Source of the DNA: Panonychus citri
Taxonomy: Eukaryota; Arthropoda; Arachnida; Trombidiformes; Tetranychidae
Reading direction: 5' to 3'
Assembly: GCF_014898815.1 (NCBI RefSeq)
Contig: NW_026515547.1
Span: 744,001 to 808,000 of the forward strand
Length of the DNA: 64,000 nucleotides
The notes under the pieces: generated by a model
Seen by the model: the letters and a program-made list of their open reading frames with translations, nothing else
Told to the model about the DNA's origin: nothing
Databases searched by the model: none
Shown: one piece after another, positions 1-13,100 of the stretch
Numbering within the stretch: the stretch's first letter is position 1
How the letters are laid out: every line of letters begins with the position of its first letter
Translations under genes and position numbers: made by a program

Positions 1-856
1 AACTAGAAATAGGAATTGAAAAAGTAAAAAGAATATTAAAAGAAAGATTCTTCGAACTCAATTGATATTCTCTGTGTTCGATATAAATTCAAGTATTTTT
101 GACATAACTTACGTAAAATGAGCGAAGCAAAGAAACGTCCATTCCCTCCGATACCATGGAAAACACGAATAACAATGAAAGAGGTGACATTGGGTGACAG
201 AATTAGACCAAGGGAACAAACGATTTCTAAAAGTAGGCAGAGTAAAATGGCCAATTTACGTCCAAATCTATCGGAAATATAACCGACGAGTAGACCAGAG
301 ATCAAGTAACCAAATTGATATGCCGAAAGAACAACAGATCGAAGCCAATAACGTTCACAAATAAGATTCCACTGTTGTTGTAAGGAAAAAGACTCAATTA
401 TCTAATTCCAATCAGCAATCAGAATAGAGACTCACCTCTTTATTAACTGTATCTCGAGTTGTATTGTGATACCATGATGAGCATGAATTTAATTCAGTAA
501 ATGAACATTTGTCAGCAGCAAATTTAGTCTATTGTTTTTGCAGCAAAAAAAAATCACTTAGATTATTAAATCAGAGAGTTGAGTTGATAATAGATTATCT
601 CATTATCATGGTGATAACTTACCTCTGATCCGTCAGAATTAAGACAGATAATGTCACTTTTAGTCGCATAGAAAAAAATGGCGACATTATTATAAGGAGA
701 GGCACAATAGACAATTGAGAGAAGTACAAAGAGGCGCTTTTGAAGTGAACCCCATGAACCAATTAGATCGGAAATATGTTCACACTTTTCATGATTAATA
801 TTCTGACAATCAATTGATTTACTTTCAGGTTGATCAGTTGATCTTTCCGTAACCAT
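1..856 (-). CDS. SLC22-type organic ion transporter (MFS), 5' exons, partial
   Basis: Minus-strand gene cut by the left edge. Exon 1 is 856..623, from the first in-frame ATG (78 codons, ending GAG before GTAAGT). Exon 2 is 528..436 (31 codons, AATAG acceptor, GTGAGT donor). Exon 3 is 371..113 (CAACAACAG acceptor, GTAAGT donor, phase 1). Exon 4 probably starts at base 2 after a TTTCTAG acceptor. Seen: first membrane segment in exon 1 (RLFVLLSIVYCASPYNNVAI); a Cys-rich extracellular loop in exons 1-2 (KCSFTELNSCSSW); WNLICERYW opening exon 3; then the MFS loop signature GYISDRFGRK and more hydrophobic segments. This order (helix 1, large extracellular Cys loop, W-[ND]-L-[VI]-C, GxxxDRxGRK) is typical of SLC22 organic cation/anion/carnitine transporters at the plasma membrane. 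Substrate cannot be told. The longer start at 889 would need TTG and is rejected. Confidence 0.85.
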
Positions 857-2445
857 AATTGTAATTTTCAATGGAGCAACAGAAAACAACTTAATCAGAA
901 AAGATAAAACAATAAGTCGGGCAACAATTTAAGTAGTAAATTCTGTCTCTTGTAAAATTTAATGAATCTCATGAAGGTTGATTTTAGATTGAGATGAATT
1001 ATCAAATAAGCCTTGGATTACTGGTTATGTTAATTTTCACCAAGACAATTTAAAATTGATTACGTTTCCTTTTTATTACTCAAACAAAACCCACATCCTT
1101 TGTTAATTGTTCCATCGGAAACATTAACATTTATATGCTACAATTAATTGTATCATCTTTACTTGTATTATATTGAAAAGTTTATCCATGTATCAGAAAA
1201 TTTATTTAACTCTAACTATCAGTTGAGAATCAATGAACATAATTGTAAATTTAGTTTTCCATATCCTGAAGAAATGAGTAAATGAGTAAGTTCATTGATG
1301 AAACGAAACATTTTTTTTATTGATAAAACTTTTTTCTCTTGAAAATTTTTCCAGATTATTAATGATATAAATAGTTATCCAGTGTTTGGGTTGGTATTGG
1401 CTTTAAGTTCATAAATTATCACGGATCAATTAATTATCCATAATTAGTATTAATGGTTGGCAAAGTGGTGGTCATCAAGATGAGATGGTCAATAGAATTG
1501 GCCTAATGATTGACTTAGATGAAATTATTTAATTAGTTTGAGGTTCAGATCAGTTAATGATTAATCCATTTGTATGTTTCAAGTGACTTGTTGATTCAGT
1601 TTGAAAATTTTACAGAATTCAGGTGAGATTATCTTCCGGTTTCCATTATATTTACCATGTAAATGTCATCCTTTATCTACAAACTTGTCCCTTGAGTGTT
1701 TAGTAAACTATGGATTAAGAATAGAAAAAACCATGAGAATTAAAGACTTGATTGATCATAAACATTACTTTCCAATCTTACCTTGCTGATTTTTAATAGA
1801 ATTTCAAATTAATATAAACAAATTCACCTTTTTCCTAACGATCAAATCGTCGTTAATACATGTAGTGATTAATTAATAGTGATGTCGGTGACACTCAAAA
1901 TGAACTAAAATAAAAATAAAACTTTGAATTGCTTTCAACAATTAGCAATACAATAATCACTATTATTAATTGTAGTAATCAAGCTGAAAGATCAATCAGT
2001 AGATAAATAATTGAATGATTTAGTGATTGATTGTCTGTGGGGAAATTTTCTCAATCCAGCCAAGTATCAAAATCATCCCAATTCAAATGTTCAAAAATCA
2101 GCGGGAAAAGATGATAACATTATAATCTGAGAATAGAAAATGAAATGATAAAAAGATTTCAGTCAAATGAAACAATTATTGTTCAAATTGAGGAACTTTT
2201 TTTTATGAGTAACAATTTAGATAAATGTGACAATCAAGATGATTAAGTTACAACATATTTGATTTACTGATTTGATTGTAAATTGAGGCTATTATAAGAG
2301 TCTATGAGCTTGTAACCCTGAACTCAGAAAGCAAAAAATACCAATGAAAATTAAATTATCTAATTTATAAATACTCACATTGTTACGACATGATTGTAAT
2401 GATTAAATTGAGTTATCAAGACGGAAGAGATAATTTTAAAATAAT
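857..2445. other. Intergenic, no gene seen
   Basis: About 1.6 kb of AT-rich DNA between the transporter start and the Bcl-2-like gene. A TATA-like CATATAAATG on the minus strand near 1126-1135 could serve the transporter but lies about 270 bp from its ATG. The + strand ORF at 1601-1789 has no recognisable features. Confidence 0.5.
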
Positions 2446-3718
2446 TTAAAATCTAAACCAAATGATGCTCACAATTAGAGTGAAAAAAGCAGCAATTAAA
2501 CCCAAATATTGAAGAGGTCGAGTCCATGATGATCCTTTATTGTAACAATAAATTAAACTTGACTGTTGATTAAGAAGTAAAATGATAACAATTAGTAAAT
2601 TGACTTGGAGAGAAACGATAAGAGGAGACAATACAAACAATCAACAATTAGTTTGATGAGACTTTTGATAATTGTAAAGAAAACAATGGAAACAATAATC
2701 AAATGAGATTATCGGATTAACTAAAATCAATTCAACTTACCCAACCACCTTGACTATGAATCCACCGAGACACTTTACCCTCAGTGTATTTACCCACAGT
2801 GTCAACCAAACTGGTCAGATAATCTTGTTTACCTTTGGAAGCACAATCAACGGCAAGTGCACCGGTTACACCAAACATGGCCGCGATTTTAGGCCAACTA
2901 ATTGAGTCTCGAAAAATTTCATCGAAAATAATAGTTAATGCCATTGATGCTCGACCCGAAGTTGATAATATGGACACATTGGAACCCGATCGATTAATGG
3001 CAGAGTCAAAAAGACCTGATGATCTTCGATCCATCTCATCGATTAGGTCACTTATCGCTTCCATTAGGTCAACCAAAAGTGGATCAAAGTCAATATTGCT
3101 CATTGATCGAAGTCGATTCAATTGCTTAGAGTGTTTCTCGAGTAAACCCTTTTTGGCCAATTTCGTTCTCACATATCTTGCACAAAGAATACGAGTTTTA
3201 TTCACAATATCCTGATTGTTGGTGGACAATTTAAGAGCCATCGTTTGTAAATGTTGACCAAACGCAAGACCAACGGCACTTAACCTTTTACCCGATTCAA
3301 TCAATATTGTATCAGGTGAAGAATCTGAATCATCATCAGTGACACTTGAATAACAATTTAAACCAAAGGTACGATCATAATAAGAGGAATAATTATTGTT
3401 GCCTGTTGAATTACTTGTTGCTAATGATGATGATGATGGTAATGATAATAAAAATGATGATGGTGTTACTACTGATGCACTACCTGTTGTGGTTGATGAT
3501 GGGATACCTGATAAAGGTAAATCCAGTAATGCAGTTGATGATGTTGTTAGAGTTGTTGATGATGATGATAAATTATTATCAATCAACCGCAACGGTGCAA
3601 TTATCGGCAAACTTGCCTTACGTGGTCGACCCAAAGGTATTTTTAGTAAATTATGATTCGGGATAAAAGGGCCTACGGCAGTTCCTCGGCGATATCGAAG
3701 TTCCTCTCTCACTATCAT
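2446..3718 (-). CDS. Bcl-2 family apoptosis regulator, Bok/Debcl-like
   Basis: Two exons. Exon 1 is 3718..2741 (326 codons, ATG start, ends TGG before GTAAGT). Exon 2 is 2562..2446 (38 codons plus stop, acceptor CTTAATCAACAG). The phase-0 intron is 178 bp; protein about 364 aa. Seen: a Ser/Thr/Asn-rich N-terminus (50-115); BH4-like helix about 173-193 (ILCARYVRTKLAKKGLL); possible BH3 219-235 (AISDLIDEMD); BH1 about 268-287 (EIFRDSISWPKIAAMFG); a helix with ALAVDC; BH2 at the splice junction (WIHSQGGW); hydrophobic tail anchor in exon 2 (LGLIAAFFTLIVSIIWF). The LAVDC...LVD..G.Y...WI...GGW run resembles Bok/Debcl more than Bcl-xL. Expected role: mitochondrial or ER membrane regulation of apoptosis. 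Odd: the usual BH1 NWGR is SWPK here. Family is confident, subtype is inference. Confidence 0.88.
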
Positions 3719-3750
3719 ATTTTTTTTCTTTCTTTTTCTCTTTCTTTATC

Positions 3751-3798
<48 letters not shown>

Positions 3799-6700
3799 AA
3801 TCAGTGTCTCATTCCCTTGAGATAGTAACTTATTCCCACCGAGTTTCACTTTCTCTCTCTCTCACTATTTGTTTATGTTTTTTTCTTCTTCTTCCTTTTC
3901 TAATTTCAATCAATTAACTTAATCAATCGTATATGATGATGGTGGTGATAACGAGCAAATTAACAAATAAGCAAGTTAATTAGTTTGATTGCAATTAATT
4001 TGAAATGTTGTTGATATGTTTCACTTTTTGTTTCACTTGGTTTAAGATAAACAAGCACAGGTATTAATCCAAAGATAATAAATATTATAATCTATTGAAA
4101 AACTTTTCCAATCACAGTTAATCCAAGAAAGACACATAAAAACAATTTAATCCAATAAGAAATGTTGATAATAAATAAATAAAAAACGAGAGAAAAAGAT
4201 TCACAAGCAAAAGAAAGATTGAAATTAACTATTGACTCCAATGGTTTAATTGATTAAAAATTGATTAATAATTCATCCCCTGTGGCAAATTATCAAATGA
4301 AAATCAAGGTAAAGAATAAAAATAAATTTATAAAGCAAAAAAAAAAAATGGTAAAAATATATTAACAATTAGCAAGATGAATGATCAGCTGATGGTGAAA
4401 TTAATTTCGTAAATGATGAAGGTGATGCAGATTCATGTAAATGTATATATAAGTTAATGTGAGCAACAAGTGGGTAGGGTAAGTGTTTAAACTAAAAAAA
4501 AACACTAGAAGTCAATTGATGATGATGATTAATGATGATGATTAAGTAATCAAAGGTAAGTAAATAGTGATTTAAGCTTACGTTGTTTTTACCTGGAAAC
4601 CAAATAATCAACTACTAATTGTCAATTATCATCCTAACACAGGTAAAGTCTTCAACAACTATCATCATCATCATCATCATTACTTTCCCTTACAATCTTT
4701 CAGGTAAGTTACCTTCATCATCTTCATCATCATCATCCTTAACTGATCAAATATATATTCTGATATGGAAAAAAAAATCATCAATAGCTTTTGTTTTGTC
4801 CTTGGCACTAAAATATTAAATACTTTGTCTACAATTTAATTCATTCTTGACAACAATTTGCTGAATCACGTCAATATGCAATTTCCTATGTTATTATTAC
4901 TATTGTTATCGTATTAAATCATGATTAGTTGATTTTTTCTGTTCATTTGGTAACATAATTCACATATGATTGTTAATCCAATGTGATTATCATACATTTT
5001 TTTAAATGATAATCATTTTGATGGGAAAATAATGTTTACCAATTGATTAAAAGACAACTTAATTACCTCCATATACTTGTATTGTATTATTGATTTACAA
5101 TTAACCATTAAAGTTTAATTTATATTGACTCATTTATTGTTAATTGTATTTCACTGTTTATGTTGATTTGTTTTTCTTATTACACTTTAATTGGAAACAA
5201 ATTTCACTTCAATCAACTCAAATGTATTAATACATATACATGTAAGTTTAATTGTTGATTAATTGAGAAATTAAGTTATTTTTACCTGATTGTTTGTTAA
5301 CCATTGTCATCCAAATTGTTGGTGTTGTTGATAGAAACACTTAATTGTGACAAAAGAAAATTTATTAATTGATATTTACCATGCTGATTGTTGATTAAAG
5401 TGAAATAAACTACGAGAAACATTTAATCAACAACAATTTACTATTTTAAATACAACATTTACTATGAATAGTAAATAGTTGGATTGAACTTTTTTTTTCA
5501 TTCTCTATTTGATTTAAATGGCATTGGATTTAATTAAGTTTACTGATGATTAATGAATTGTGATCATTTGTGTAAATGACATGTGTGTAAATACTTAATT
5601 TAATTGTTAAATTGCTTTTAAATTGTCTCGTAAATTACAATTTGATTGGACTGGATTGTTTTGGTCTAACATGATCAGTTAATCGCTGGACTATGTAATA
5701 GTTTTAATATTAGAGAAATGAATTTAATAAATTGTAAGGCTAATATTTAATTGTGATGATATTTATTCAAGTAATTAGAGTTGTTATTTATAAAACAATT
5801 TATTGATTGTCTCGGACTTTTAGGTAAGGGAAAGGTAAGAAAATGCTCATTTATTGTATTACCATTTGATTAGTAATAATAATCAAATCATCGTGATGAT
5901 GATTGTCGCAATTAAATGATAAAGGAGGAAAGGTGACAGTTATTATTATGGCAAATTAATATGATGATGATGAAGAAGAAAAATTTTCAACGATAATTAG
6001 GAATTCAGTTGATTCCAATGGCTTTGCTTTCTCTATGGGTGATTTTCTGTGTTTATATTGATCATGTTTCGTTTTCTTCATCACAATTAGTTGGGAAAAA
6101 AGGAAATGAACAAAAAAATCAAGGTGATGATCATGGCGGGTGATGGTGATGATGATTATTATTGTGATGAAAGTGGTGAATATGATGATGATAATAATAT
6201 AATCATGATGATGATGAATTATAATCCATTAAATTGGAATCCGTTACTTTCTCAAGGTAACAATCATTTCTTTATGGTTGATTAGCTGTTGATGATTTTT
6301 TTCTTTTTATTTGTATCAATACAATTTATTAATCATTAACAATCAAGGGAAAAACAATAAAGAGTACGATTAGATTAATGGATTAAAGAGAAATGGGAAA
6401 TATATTAATCGTGATGATGATTTATCCAATTGGCATCCAGATGAGTATGAAAAAAAAGTAACAGTAGCTTAGAATTGTTTCCAATAGTTGATTAGTTAAT
6501 TAACTTATATATTATCTTATTAATCCTTTTCTTTTTTGGTAATTACTTTTCCCTTAAGATGATGATGAAGATGATTAATGATGAGAAATGTTTTTTACAC
6601 CTTCAATTGAAGATAATTAAATAATAATATTAATCAGCAAGAGAGTGAGTGAAGAGAAAAAGAGAAAATGAGAAAAATTATTTATCAATGAATAAGGAAA

Positions 6701-7172
6701 TTGACCATTTATAAAAGGTAATTGTATGAATTGGACCATTAAGGAGGCATTGGCCAGAAAACGATGATTATTTGATTTGATCAAGGGCATTGATTGTATG
6801 TTGATGTTGATTGTTTGGGTATTTATATAAGCGCTTGCAATTACGACAGGTAAAAGTAGATTTGAATATCAATTACATATTGTTTTTTTTGGGGTAGAAA
6901 CAAAAAATTAAAGGGAAAATGTCAACAAATAACAATAGCAAATCAACATAAATGCACCGAGGTTACCACTCCCTTTTTCTGTACATATGAACAAATGATT
7001 TCTTTTTCCACCTCGAAGATATTAACACAAAGACAGGCAATTAAATTACAATTAGAAGGCAATAAAATTAACATGCAAAAGTAAAGCAGGCAGGTAAAGG
7101 TGTAAGATGGACACAGTTAGGTTATTTAGAGGAAAATTGTTGATTGAATTAAAACAATTAACGTTGTTTGAT
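3719..7172. other. Intergenic, microsatellite-rich, no gene seen
   Basis: AT-rich DNA with a long CT tract just upstream of the Bcl-2-like ATG and scattered GAT/ATC trinucleotide runs (about 4505-4545, 4655-4735, 5880-5970, 6120-6220). The small ORFs at 4619-4819 and 6091-6285 are translations of these runs. The left end must hold the 5' UTR/promoter of the Bcl-2-like gene and the right end the 3' UTR of the mucin; I cannot fix either boundary. Confidence 0.5.
3754..3797. repeat. (CT)n microsatellite
   Basis: Uninterrupted CT/TC dinucleotide run of about 44 bp. Read on the minus strand it is a GA tract 36 bp upstream of the Bcl-2-like ATG, so it may lie in the 5' UTR or core promoter. Confidence 0.95.
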
Positions 7173-10100
7173 TTACACTGAAAACATTGAAGGAGCTAAA
7201 GTTTTTTCAATTGGGAACATTTGATTAAAGTTGACGGGTGTTGATTCAATTGATGGAGCTGAACGTTTAACTTTGGTATTGAAAATTTGTCCTGGTATTG
7301 TTAGGACGGTAATCAGTTCGGTAACATCACCCGAATCACCGGTAAGTTGAATGGTTAGGGAGGTTGTAACCATTGGTGGTTGAGAGGTAATTAGTTGGGG
7401 TATTGATGGTGCTAACGGAATTGGGACCAGTGAGGTTGTCACTGAGGTAGTTGCAAGGGTTGAGGTTAGGGTTAGGGTGGATAAAAGGGTTTTACCATGA
7501 AGTGTTAAGGAAACTACTCTGGTTGAGGAAAGAGTTGTGATTCCGGTGATTGTTGCAGTGACCTGACTAAAAGTTATCTGTGCACCGTTACCTCCACCGA
7601 TAATACCTCCATGCAAATAAGGTATTCCACCGGAGGGTAAGAATGCATTTCCGCCAGCGGCCACTGCATTAGGATCATTACCTAAACCGGGAAAAGGGTA
7701 AGCATGGTGAACGGTTGGATGTATGGTTCGATCAGAGGTGGTAAAGGTTGTCAATACTTGGGTATCAGTTAGAGTATCGGTTCGAGTTGAGAATCCAATT
7801 CGTATTGGAACTAATTTAACCTCAAGTAAAGTGGTTGTGGTGATTAGGGTTTCACGAACTTTGGTTGGTTCAATTGTCGATGAACTGTAGATTGTCAGTG
7901 TTTCTATTGTATTGGTTGGATTAAGGCGTAATTGATATTCATTGGGATTAATTACTGATCTGTTAAATGCTGTCGTTGTAATTGTTGCATAGGATGTTAG
8001 GAAACCATGACGAATGGGCAAGGTTTTGATGACAGAGACAAGTGAGGTTATTGTTATCGGTGTTTTCTGTACATCCGGAGTGGGTAAGGGTGGTGAGGAT
8101 TCTGAAGATGAAGCTAATAGAGATGGTGGATAATATAATGATGGACTAGGAGATGCATTTATTACTGGTACTGCGACGGGTGGAGGTCGACTTGGCTCTG
8201 GATTATTGTTTAATATGATTCGACGAGTTTTTCCCGATGAACGAACTCGAGGTGAGACGGAAAAGTGATTACGTCCACGAGGCTGTGGTGAAGGTTCGAT
8301 GTAAACCTCTTCTTCGATAATTGGATCTTCAACTGGAGGATCAACTTGAACACGAGCAGCTACTGGCTCGTTTTGTACATTAAAGGCTGATCCTCGAGAT
8401 GAGGGTCGACCTCGATTTGAACGGCCATTAGATTGTGGTTGCGATTGTTGAGCTTGTTGACGTTTTGGACTTTGATATCGTGAGACTAAAGGACGTTCAG
8501 CTATTGTTGGACGAGGAGTAGCTGCAGTAAAACTTGGATCTTCATTAGATCGAGATGAACTTGATGATGAACGACGGCGGCCTGACTGAGATGAGGACGA
8601 TGTTGAAGATGTTGATCTACTTGATGTTCGTCGATTTGTTGTTGAAGGTGGAGGGTTTGAAGGATACACTCGATCAGATAGAGATTCGTGGACATTTTGA
8701 AAAGGTTGTAATACTTCAACAGCGCGAGGTGCTGGTGATTGACTTGCTTGTCGATTAGTACTGATAGAATCAGCAGCAAAACGACCTCGAGAATGTGGTA
8801 TCAGGGCAGGTTGAGGCTGTGGTTGTGGGGGCGATTGTGGTTGTGGTTGAGGCTGTGAAATCGGCGCAGAAAGTGAATATGAATCGTAATCAAAAGATGG
8901 CGATGATAATGGTGGAGAAACTGGTGATGATGATCTTCCTGATGACCCAACACGTTGACCGAAAACACCTTTGTAACGAGCTTGTGGAGCTGCTGGTGCT
9001 ACTGGTGGGGCAACAGGTTGAACTGGTAATGGAGCTGGTTGAAGGGGTTGAGATGAATATGGGTCAGCATAACCTGAATACCTACCATCGTTGTTCAAAT
9101 TGAATCTGGAATTTTGAGATGAACCATAAGACGTTTCATCATTGGTACTTGGTACCGATGGCTGATCTGCTGGTGGACCTTCATAATCATAATAACGACT
9201 TCCCTCTCGAGTTGGTCTAAGTCGTCGACCTATTCTTCGGGTTGGATGTTCAACTGCATCCTCATGGTGAACATCTTCATGAGCCTCTGGATCATATCCA
9301 CCCCTGTGATCAACTTCAACCTTTTCTGAACCACTCTCTCGATTATCGTCAAAATATTCCGTCTCTTTGAGTTCGTCATCATTAACAATTGAATTCTTAC
9401 CCGAATTTGAATCACCTTGCACATCATCAGAGGTTGCCAAGTCTCGATCTTCACCTAGACCTAATTCAACAATCGCCGATTTAGGAATTGATTCAGTTAC
9501 TGGTGTCGCAGTAACTGTTTTGGTAACTGTTTGAATGACAATTGAAGCCGATGAAACATCAGAACCAAAACCATTGGCGTTTATTGCATTTGAACCTCTA
9601 TGCTTACGACTTGGAAAAACGAGGAAAGGTCGTGTTGATGTTGAGCTTACCGAAGGACTTACCAATTGAGTATTAACTGTACTTGATTCTGGAACAATAC
9701 TCGAAGTTGTTCTGGTAAATTGTGCACTAAAACCCGAAATCATAGTTTGATAAATTTCTGATGTATGAATAGTTGTCTTATCAGAATTAATCTCAGTTGA
9801 AGTTAATACGGAAATTGGGGATTGGGTCAGTTCAACAGTCGACGGTGAATGAGAATCAATCAATGTTGATGTTACCTGACCAAAATGAGCATAAACACCA
9901 TTGATAAATGTACCATGAACTTGAGTTTTATACAAAGTTGTTGTACCCAAATGAATCTCACTACGAACCGATTCTGATATCAAACCAGTGGGTAAACTGG
10001 TCGATGGATTTACTTGAGGTGATGATGATGGTGAAGGTGATAACTGGGAGGTTTGGGTTTTCGCAAGATGAGCATAAATGGTTCCAATGTAGGTACCATA

Positions 10101-13100
10101 GATTTGGGTAGTGAAGAGGGTAGTAATACCATCATTGATAACGGAAGAGATTTGGGAGGATATAATGCCCACCGGTTGAGGTTGAGGTTGAGGATTGGAA
10201 GGAGAACCCATTGAGTCCAGGGAAACCGAGGATGAGGAAGGAGAAATAAGCACAGAGACGGAAGATGGAGACATAACGAGCGACGAGGAGGATGATGGTT
10301 GTGACTGCGAAAACGCTGCGGACGCTAAAGCATAAGCAGAAATTGATTCTAAGGAGGATAAGTCATTGAAAGTGGAATCGAATGATTTTTTAATAGACAA
10401 ATTGTACGTACCCATTTCTTTTGTTGATTTTGTTTCATTTGATGAAGATGAAGAGGATGATGAGACGGTTATCGTTTCATCATTATTGGCATTTCTTAAT
10501 TCGTCCTCAGTTTCAACTATTCCTTCGGAAAATTCTGATTTATCGGAATCACTAAATTTTGATACAATATCTCCTCCTGGAAGTTCAAAAGCCATTGGAT
10601 CTAAATTTGATTCTTCCATTATTAAATCATCACCATCGTTGAGTGATCTTTTAGCACGGAATGAGATTGTTGGTCTCAAGCCGAATCCACCACGAGTCGG
10701 TAAGATTCTGTCTTTAATTATGGTTGAAAAAACTTGTTCACGACTACGAACAACAGGAAAACCACCAACTAGTTCAGTTGTAAAGTATGTATGAGTTGTG
10801 AAGTAGGTGATCGGAGAGGGTGCGATTATTGGCCCGCCGCTGACATGGTGAGCATCTAAGTGTCCATGGTGATGGTGGTTAGGATCGACAGAGGCAAACG
10901 GCCTTTCAGCCAAGGTAACGGTTGGTTCTATTGGCTTTTTGGTTATAACAACTACTGGTTTTCGAGTTAAATGTGACCCATCTCTTGGATCTGGTAAAAT
11001 GTCGCGAGCTCCGCCTCGTAATCGGGTTCGTCTGATTACTGTAGGTTTTCGTGTACTACTTGGATTAATCAAACTGTTTCGTCTAATCTCAGTGACAGTT
11101 TCTCGTCGGGTTTCAGTTCGACTTGGTCGAGATCCATCGAAAAATGTTGTAAAATAGGTTAATGTTGTTTCGTAGGTTAAAAGTGGATCAGTTTCTCGTG
11201 TTTTATGAATGTTAACGGTACTAACAACTTCGACCTGGTTGGTACCATAATCGTATCGTGACGGTGGAGAAATTGAAGTTGAAAGTGTTGTCTCAATCTG
11301 ATCATTTCCAGGAATTGGTCTTGATCGCGAATCGATTGAACTTGCAAATGGTTCTGAATCAACTGACGATGATAATGGTTCAGTTTCTCGAGTTGGAAGT
11401 ATCTGATCACTGGCCAATCGGGTGACACTCGCTCTTACATCAATGTTACTCAAAATGGTCGATCCACCGGTGGGTAATAATATCGTAGTATAATGAGTTG
11501 TGGTAGTGTAAAAGGTAACTGGTCTATCGTGAGCATGTTGAGGTCGATTCTCATCAGATGCAGCCTCCAGTTCATCTAGAACGGGAGCCCGTCTATTCAA
11601 AGTGTATACAGATTGATTAGTTGGAGCGGAAGAGGAAACTGATGACAATGATGATGAAAGTACAGATGATGACGATGATGAAGGTAGACTCAATTTAATT
11701 GTATCGGTTACTACATTTGAGACAACTTGAGTTCGAGTTACCGTTGATCGAGAAACACCTTGGCCTAATGTGGTGAAATATGTATAAGTCGTATATCGAG
11801 TTATCGGAACCTTTAGTCCAGCTAAAAGGCTATTAAGGTCAAGTGAGGTCATATCTTTAATTTCGGGTACCATGGGAAGTTCTGGTGTTTTTGAAGATGA
11901 TAACAAATTGGCATCATTCTGAATCAATGATGATGACGATTTACCGTTAAAGTTGAAAGATGAATCAATGAGAGGAGGTGTTTCTGTAGCAAAGGGTTGA
12001 TCAAATGTAACTGAAGGTGAAAGTAAATTATTACTATCATAAGATGATGTTGATAACGGTACCACCGAGGATAAGGTCAATGAGGGCTTAATAGATGATC
12101 TTTGACCAAATGCCGGTTCGTTGATTACACTTGAAATGGTTTCAAAGCGACTTGACACTGTAGGTTTACCTTGATTATATTTTGTGGTAAAATAGGTAAA
12201 GGTGATCAGTTCAGTTCGAGCTGATTTACTTGGTTTAATGGACTGTCTTATAGCTCCTGTTGGTCGTGTGGTCTCTTTAGGTACTGTGGCCACATTGGTT
12301 ATTGTCTTTTTACTCGTAGAGACAACAGTCGAACCCGATTTAACGTAAGTTGTATAAAAAGTGTAAGTTGTGAATCGTGTTAATCCAATTGCGGGTTTTA
12401 CAATTGCTGTTGGTGATATTTGATTACCTGGTGATGAGGTTTTGTCAATTTCGTTTTCACCTGAAGCTACATTCGTGATCGTCTCGAACCGTGAGGCAAT
12501 TGATTTGGATCCACCTCGAAGGTAAGTGGTAAAATAAGTGTACGTTGTGTAATAAGTACGAACAGGAGCCGTTGGTTTACGAGAAATTAAGTTGATTGAA
12601 GGTTCAATTGAGGAAAATGAAGGAGATACAATTGATAGAGATTCAGTTGGTTTAATTTGATTTGATGGTGTCGATTGAATAATTGAATCTACAGGTGAAG
12701 ATGTTGGATTTATCAATTGGGTTGATTCATTTTCTCCTGGTGTTGATACTCGGGTAATTGTCTCTTCGCGACTTTTGATTGTTGGTGAACCTCCATTAAA
12801 GTGGGTTGTGTAATAAGTGTATGTCGTGTAAAAGGTTACTGGTAGGATAACCTTTGAACTTGGTGTTACCATGGCAGAAGAAGTTGAAGCTGATGATGAT
12901 GGTGATGATGATGATAATGGTTGTGCTAAAGTGGACGACGAAGATGATAATGAAGGTGTTGATTGGACTGCTGATTGAGTATTTGTTACAACTTCTTTGT
13001 GAGATGAGACCAGCATTGATCCATCCTTGAAATAAGTTGTATAATATGTGTAAGTTGTTACATGGGCTCGAATTGGTGTAAAGGTTAGTACTGTTGTAGA

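Noticed and set aside
857..889. Longer N-terminus for the transporter starting at 889
   Set aside because: That codon is TTG; the first real ATG in frame is at 856 and suits the family.
7460..7485. GGTTAGGGTTAGGGT, telomere-like
   Set aside because: Only two units, inside the mucin coding sequence in a Thr/Leu-rich stretch; not an interstitial telomere.
8501..9454. Several ORFs on both strands within 8.5-11.5 kb
   Set aside because: Shadows of the low-complexity mucin coding sequence in other frames.
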